A stretch of 60,053 nt of DNA. It comes from Selaginella moellendorffii (taxonomy: Eukaryota > Streptophyta > Lycopodiopsida > Selaginellales > Selaginellaceae). Under the pieces are notes generated by a model that was not told where the DNA came from, ran no database searches, and saw nothing but the letters and a program-made list of their open reading frames with translations. The DNA lies in assembly GCF_000143415.4 (NCBI RefSeq), contig NW_003314428.1, forward strand, positions 144,209 through 204,261, given 5' to 3'. The translations under genes and the position numbers were made by a program. Shown piece after piece: positions 56,540 to 60,053 of this stretch (position 1 is the first letter of the stretch; each line of letters opens with the position of its first letter).

Positions 56540-58289
56540 TGTGAGACACAAAATCCCTAGGCCCCAAAGTGGAGCCGGAAGGGTGCCATGTGGTGATGGC
56601 CGAAGTGAAAACCAAACGAGCGTAACACGTTTGGACTAAAAGCTCCAACTCAAAAGGTTGATAGCGGGAGTGGAACTCCCAACAAAGTGCTCGAGGAACA
56701 AGCATGAAGCGAGCAATAAGCGAGGCTCCAAAAAGGGACCCAAAAAGGACCAACACATGACACGTGGAAGTGTCCGAGATGGACCCAAGTTCGGGTCTGA
56801 AGTGGAGTCCGAGATGGATCCGAAGTGGAGTCTGAAGTGGAGTCCGAAGTGGAGTCCGAGGTGGACCCGAGATGGAGTTCGAGATGGAGTCCGAGGTGGA
56901 CCCGAGATGGAGTCCGAGGTGGAGTCCGAGGTGGAGTCTGAGATGGACCCGAGATGGAGTCCGAGATGGACCCGAAATGGAGTCCGAGATGGAGTCCGAG
57001 ATGGACCCGAGATGGAGTCCAAGGTGGAGTTCGAGATGGACCCGAGATGGACCCGAAATGGAGTCCGAGATGGACCCGAGATGGAGTCCGAGATGGACAC
57101 GAGATGGAGTCCGAGATGGAGTCCGAGATGGACCCGAGATGGAGTCTGAGGTCGAGACCGAGATTGAGACCGAGACCAGAACCGAGACCGAGACCGAGAT
57201 CGGGACCGAGACCGAGACCGGGGCTGAGGCCGAGACCAAGCCCGAGTCCGAGTCCGAGTCCGAGTCCGAGTCCGAGTCTGAGTTCGAGTCTGAGAGGGTG
57301 AAAGCCCAAAGCGTTCGTCTCCCAGACCCGGGGGGTTTGGTGAGCTCCAAAAGTATAGTAGGGGGGGAGGACTGCAGTGGAGCCAGTTTGGCCAGGAAAG
57401 GCCAGTTTGGCTCAGGAAGGCCGGACCCAGTGTTGGGTGATGAGCTGCCCATTGGGAAGTCCAAGACTAGAGTGAACATGGACCGACAAGCGGGGTAGCT
57501 TGGTGAAGTGTTCAAGAGCCGGCTCTAGTTCCCCCGGGAGATCGACTGGCCGATGCTCCCAGTCCAAATGTGGGTGGCACTACCTACTTGGATACCTATC
57601 GTGGCTCAACGGAACCTCGCTCTAAGCCCATGGCTAGAGCACCTAAACGCGAAACGCGGGGAGAGTACCCATGAGGCTTGCGTAAGGCCACGGTGTTCCG
57701 AAATGTTGTCCCGAAGGCCCAGACTGTGGAAAGGCAGAGGAGTAGTTCTCTGGTGTAGTGACTAAGGATACAGTCGTGTGGTGAGGAAGTCCCAGAGGAC
57801 CGTGGGACTTAGTGGTCGGGCCTATGGGCCTTGATCCAGTGGCAGTGTTGGCGAATACGGTCATGGCCAGAAAGGGGCTTGGTAGGGACCGGAAAGGGGA
57901 TATTGGGGAGGGCTATTCCCCATGTCTGTGGGCATCCTAAGGATGCTAAGGAGTGGATCGGGGATGATCCCTCATAGACGGATGGCCCAGTCTTTGAGAG
58001 ACAGGACTGTGGTGTAGGTGGTGTTAGACCACCGGTGTGACCAAGGTGAAAGGGCATGGCCTAGCGTAACAAGCTGGTATGTTGGTGGTACCTTGGAGTG
58101 CCGGTCATGGGATTGGACACGTGGAGCACTTGGACCAAGTGCTAAGGTGGAGTGGCATGGATGCCATTCTCGGGGCTAGCAAGCCCCATGTCTTGAGTTG
58201 GACTTATAGAGGTTGTGAATGAGACTCCTCCAAGTGGTCGGAGGTGTGGTTAAGTGACTAAAGTAAAATGGAAAAATTAGTCGCTTACA
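56540..58289 (+). mobile_element. Family A 5' LTR (1750 bp), best reference copy
   Basis: The LTR runs TGTGAGACAC...GTCGCTTACA, followed by the primer site TGGTATCAGAGC (58292-58303) and interior sequence. The minisatellite occupies about 56775-57300. This copy shows that the TTACA end is the internal side of the LTR, which sets the orientation of all other family A copies. Confidence 0.9.
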
Positions 58290-60053
58290 TTTGGTATCAG
58301 AGCTGTTCCTTAGTCCGACTTTTATTGGTGCTCAAGTATATCACCATTGATGTTGGCATCGGAAGGTCCTAGGAGTGGGCCTATCCTGGAGGAGTAGCAT
58401 GTCGAGAGGACATGGCTCTCCACTCAAGTTCATGCGTGAACTTGGGCACAATGTGGTGGATAGAAAAGGGCCAATAATGGAACGACTTTGGGATCTTGGG
58501 AACAGTATAAGGTCTCCTCAGAGAGTTGAGGATGTGATCCAAATGAGCGTTTGACGCAGCAAACGGGCTAACGTAGTTGTGATAAACAACTATAGTTGGG
58601 ATCACGGGAAAGATGTAGACTCCAAAATAATAAAGGAGTTACAAGATTATCCTCATATAGTTGAGGTTGGTGCTCATGAATGTGAGACCAGAGGTAATGA
58701 CCGTGGGAGGTCAAATACAGAAGAGGACTCAAGTCCTTGAAATGGTAGCCGGGGCTACCTTTAATAAATGCTGGAACAACCCAAGGAGTTGGGGGGTGTA
58801 CTTAAACATGAGTTGGTATTCTCATTACATGGACAAGTAGTCATAAGGGGCAAAGGTTGCCCCTAGAGAACAAAATCAAGTGTCAGAGTAACACTTATGA
58901 AAATAGTCCTTTTGAGTAGGACAGGAATGCAAGAAGTGTATTCCAGTGAGCTAGTGCCTCACAAGTAGGACCTTATGGGTCTGTGGATTAACCAAGTCCA
59001 AAACTGCTAGATGACTCAAGTAGAGTCAAGAGATGGTCCTAAAAGAACTGATGGAAGCATTTGGACTGAGGTGTGTGGTACCCCATGAAGGATGGGGGGG
59101 GGGATCATAGGATCCAAGGATGAGAACAGAGGGTATCTCATCGATGGCAAAATGTGCCATGCTAAAGTCGTGGGAAAGGTGTTCCCAACAAGAAAACAAC
59201 TTTGACACAAAGTTGTGTGTGACCTCTATGGTGCAGTGCTAACGGATGGTCGGTTTGAGAAAGAGTGGTATTGGTCTTGGCAAAGACTTAGACACAAAGA
59301 AGAAGTGTCATAGAGGTAGGCTCGTGGAGCTGATGGTGTGGAGACACCAAATGTGCCAAGGTGTGATACTTTGAGGCTATGTTGGTGGGTTCATGAGAAC
59401 CCCTTGCCAAAGGAATCCCAATAGAAATGGGAATGGCATAGCCTAAGTTGCAGAGCATGCAGTTGGAGTGTGGTGACCCAGATAATGATGGAGGTGTGGA
59501 AGCACCAGCAATGAGTTGTAGGATTTGACAACTACGAGGCAACTAAGCAAGAGGTGCAAAATAATTGGTTAATGGGTAGAAAGTAGCTACCCAAGCCTTC
59601 TTAATGGCATAAGGAAGTGGATATACCCTTACGGGGGATAAGTTGCTTATGTTGCGATATAGTAAGTCAATGTCATAAAAGGAAATACTCATTGTCAAGG
59701 AAGCCGTCATTGGGACACCCGAACACTCTAGAACACCAGGAGGTGGTGTTTGATGTCGCGAGGGCAGTAGATAAGGCCCAAGGGACTAAATCCCTAGCGA
59801 ATGATGGATAGTAGGTGCTATCCAAATGTCCAAGGTGGCGAAGACAGGAGAAGACTATCTACTCGAATTGGACAAAGCCAAAAATAGAATTTTGGCAAGG
59901 CTAGCAATGGGCATGCAATGGCCCGTAAGCAACAACGTAATCCCGGTGTGTGGGATTATAGGGTGAGCATACCTGGATTGAGGAACCACTCCCTAAGCTA
60001 TCGGGTAGGTTCATCCCTAAGATACTTGCTAAGGAATGATAGAAAGTGCAAAG
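58290..60053 (+). mobile_element. Family A interior, runs off the window
   Basis: This is the plus-orientation counterpart of 51558-49830. Frames are short (84 codons at most) and no gag, RT or integrase motif is visible. The other LTR lies beyond the window end. Confidence 0.8.

Overview
The window looks like nuclear DNA of a land plant with swimming sperm, most probably a lycophyte such as Selaginella. Three observations support this. The genes have many very short introns (about 45-60 bp, GT-AG). Flagellar or centriolar genes (CFAP157-like, CEP131-like) sit beside a plant-type PLS-class PPR fragment. Roughly two thirds of the DNA is plant-type LTR retrotransposon sequence nested several layers deep. 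The species name is an inference. There is one assembly gap (15797-16160, all N).

Layout. 1-5132: nested LTR debris, comprising an LTR here called family C, split by a family A solo LTR with a CTGTG duplication, then a rearranged chromovirus on the minus strand and a LINE-like scrap. 5133-7692: AT-rich intergenic DNA with local tandem repeats. 7693-10704: minus-strand genes, including a 7-exon CFAP157/BBOF1-like gene (9165-10704). 10705-17006: sparse DNA, a decayed chromovirus with a chromodomain, a pol III-box-containing segment, the gap and an RT scrap. 17007-24415: a second gene island with a small ORF, a 7-exon EF-hand/calcyphosin-like gene (minus) and a 14-exon CEP131/AZI1 homologue (plus), the last two arranged head to head. 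24416-28203: intergenic DNA and a broken PPR gene.

28600-60053 is retroelement territory. Family A is a retrotransposon with 1.75-2.5 kb LTRs full of GAGTCC-type minisatellite, a Met-initiator-type primer site and an internal region without recognisable coding; it behaves like a LARD. Family B is a 582-bp TRIM with 194-bp LTRs. A nearly intact 11.2-kb Ty3/gypsy element (32087-43296) has 404-bp LTRs with about 7 differences by eye and a GAGAT target duplication. It carries a Cys-rich module at the start of gag, PR-RT-RH-IN with an Athila/Tat-like active site, and an extra ORF after integrase. Its integrase is split by a 1458-bp composite insertion flanked by CTTTG.

How it fits together. The recognised host genes point to one theme, building motile cilia: CEP131 acts in basal body/centriole assembly, CFAP157/BBOF1 relatives in the basal body or axoneme, and EF-hand calcyphosin-like proteins occur in flagella. 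Their clustering within about 15 kb is notable but could be chance. All exon models were spliced by eye. The CEP131 model needs one base removed at one junction to stay in frame.
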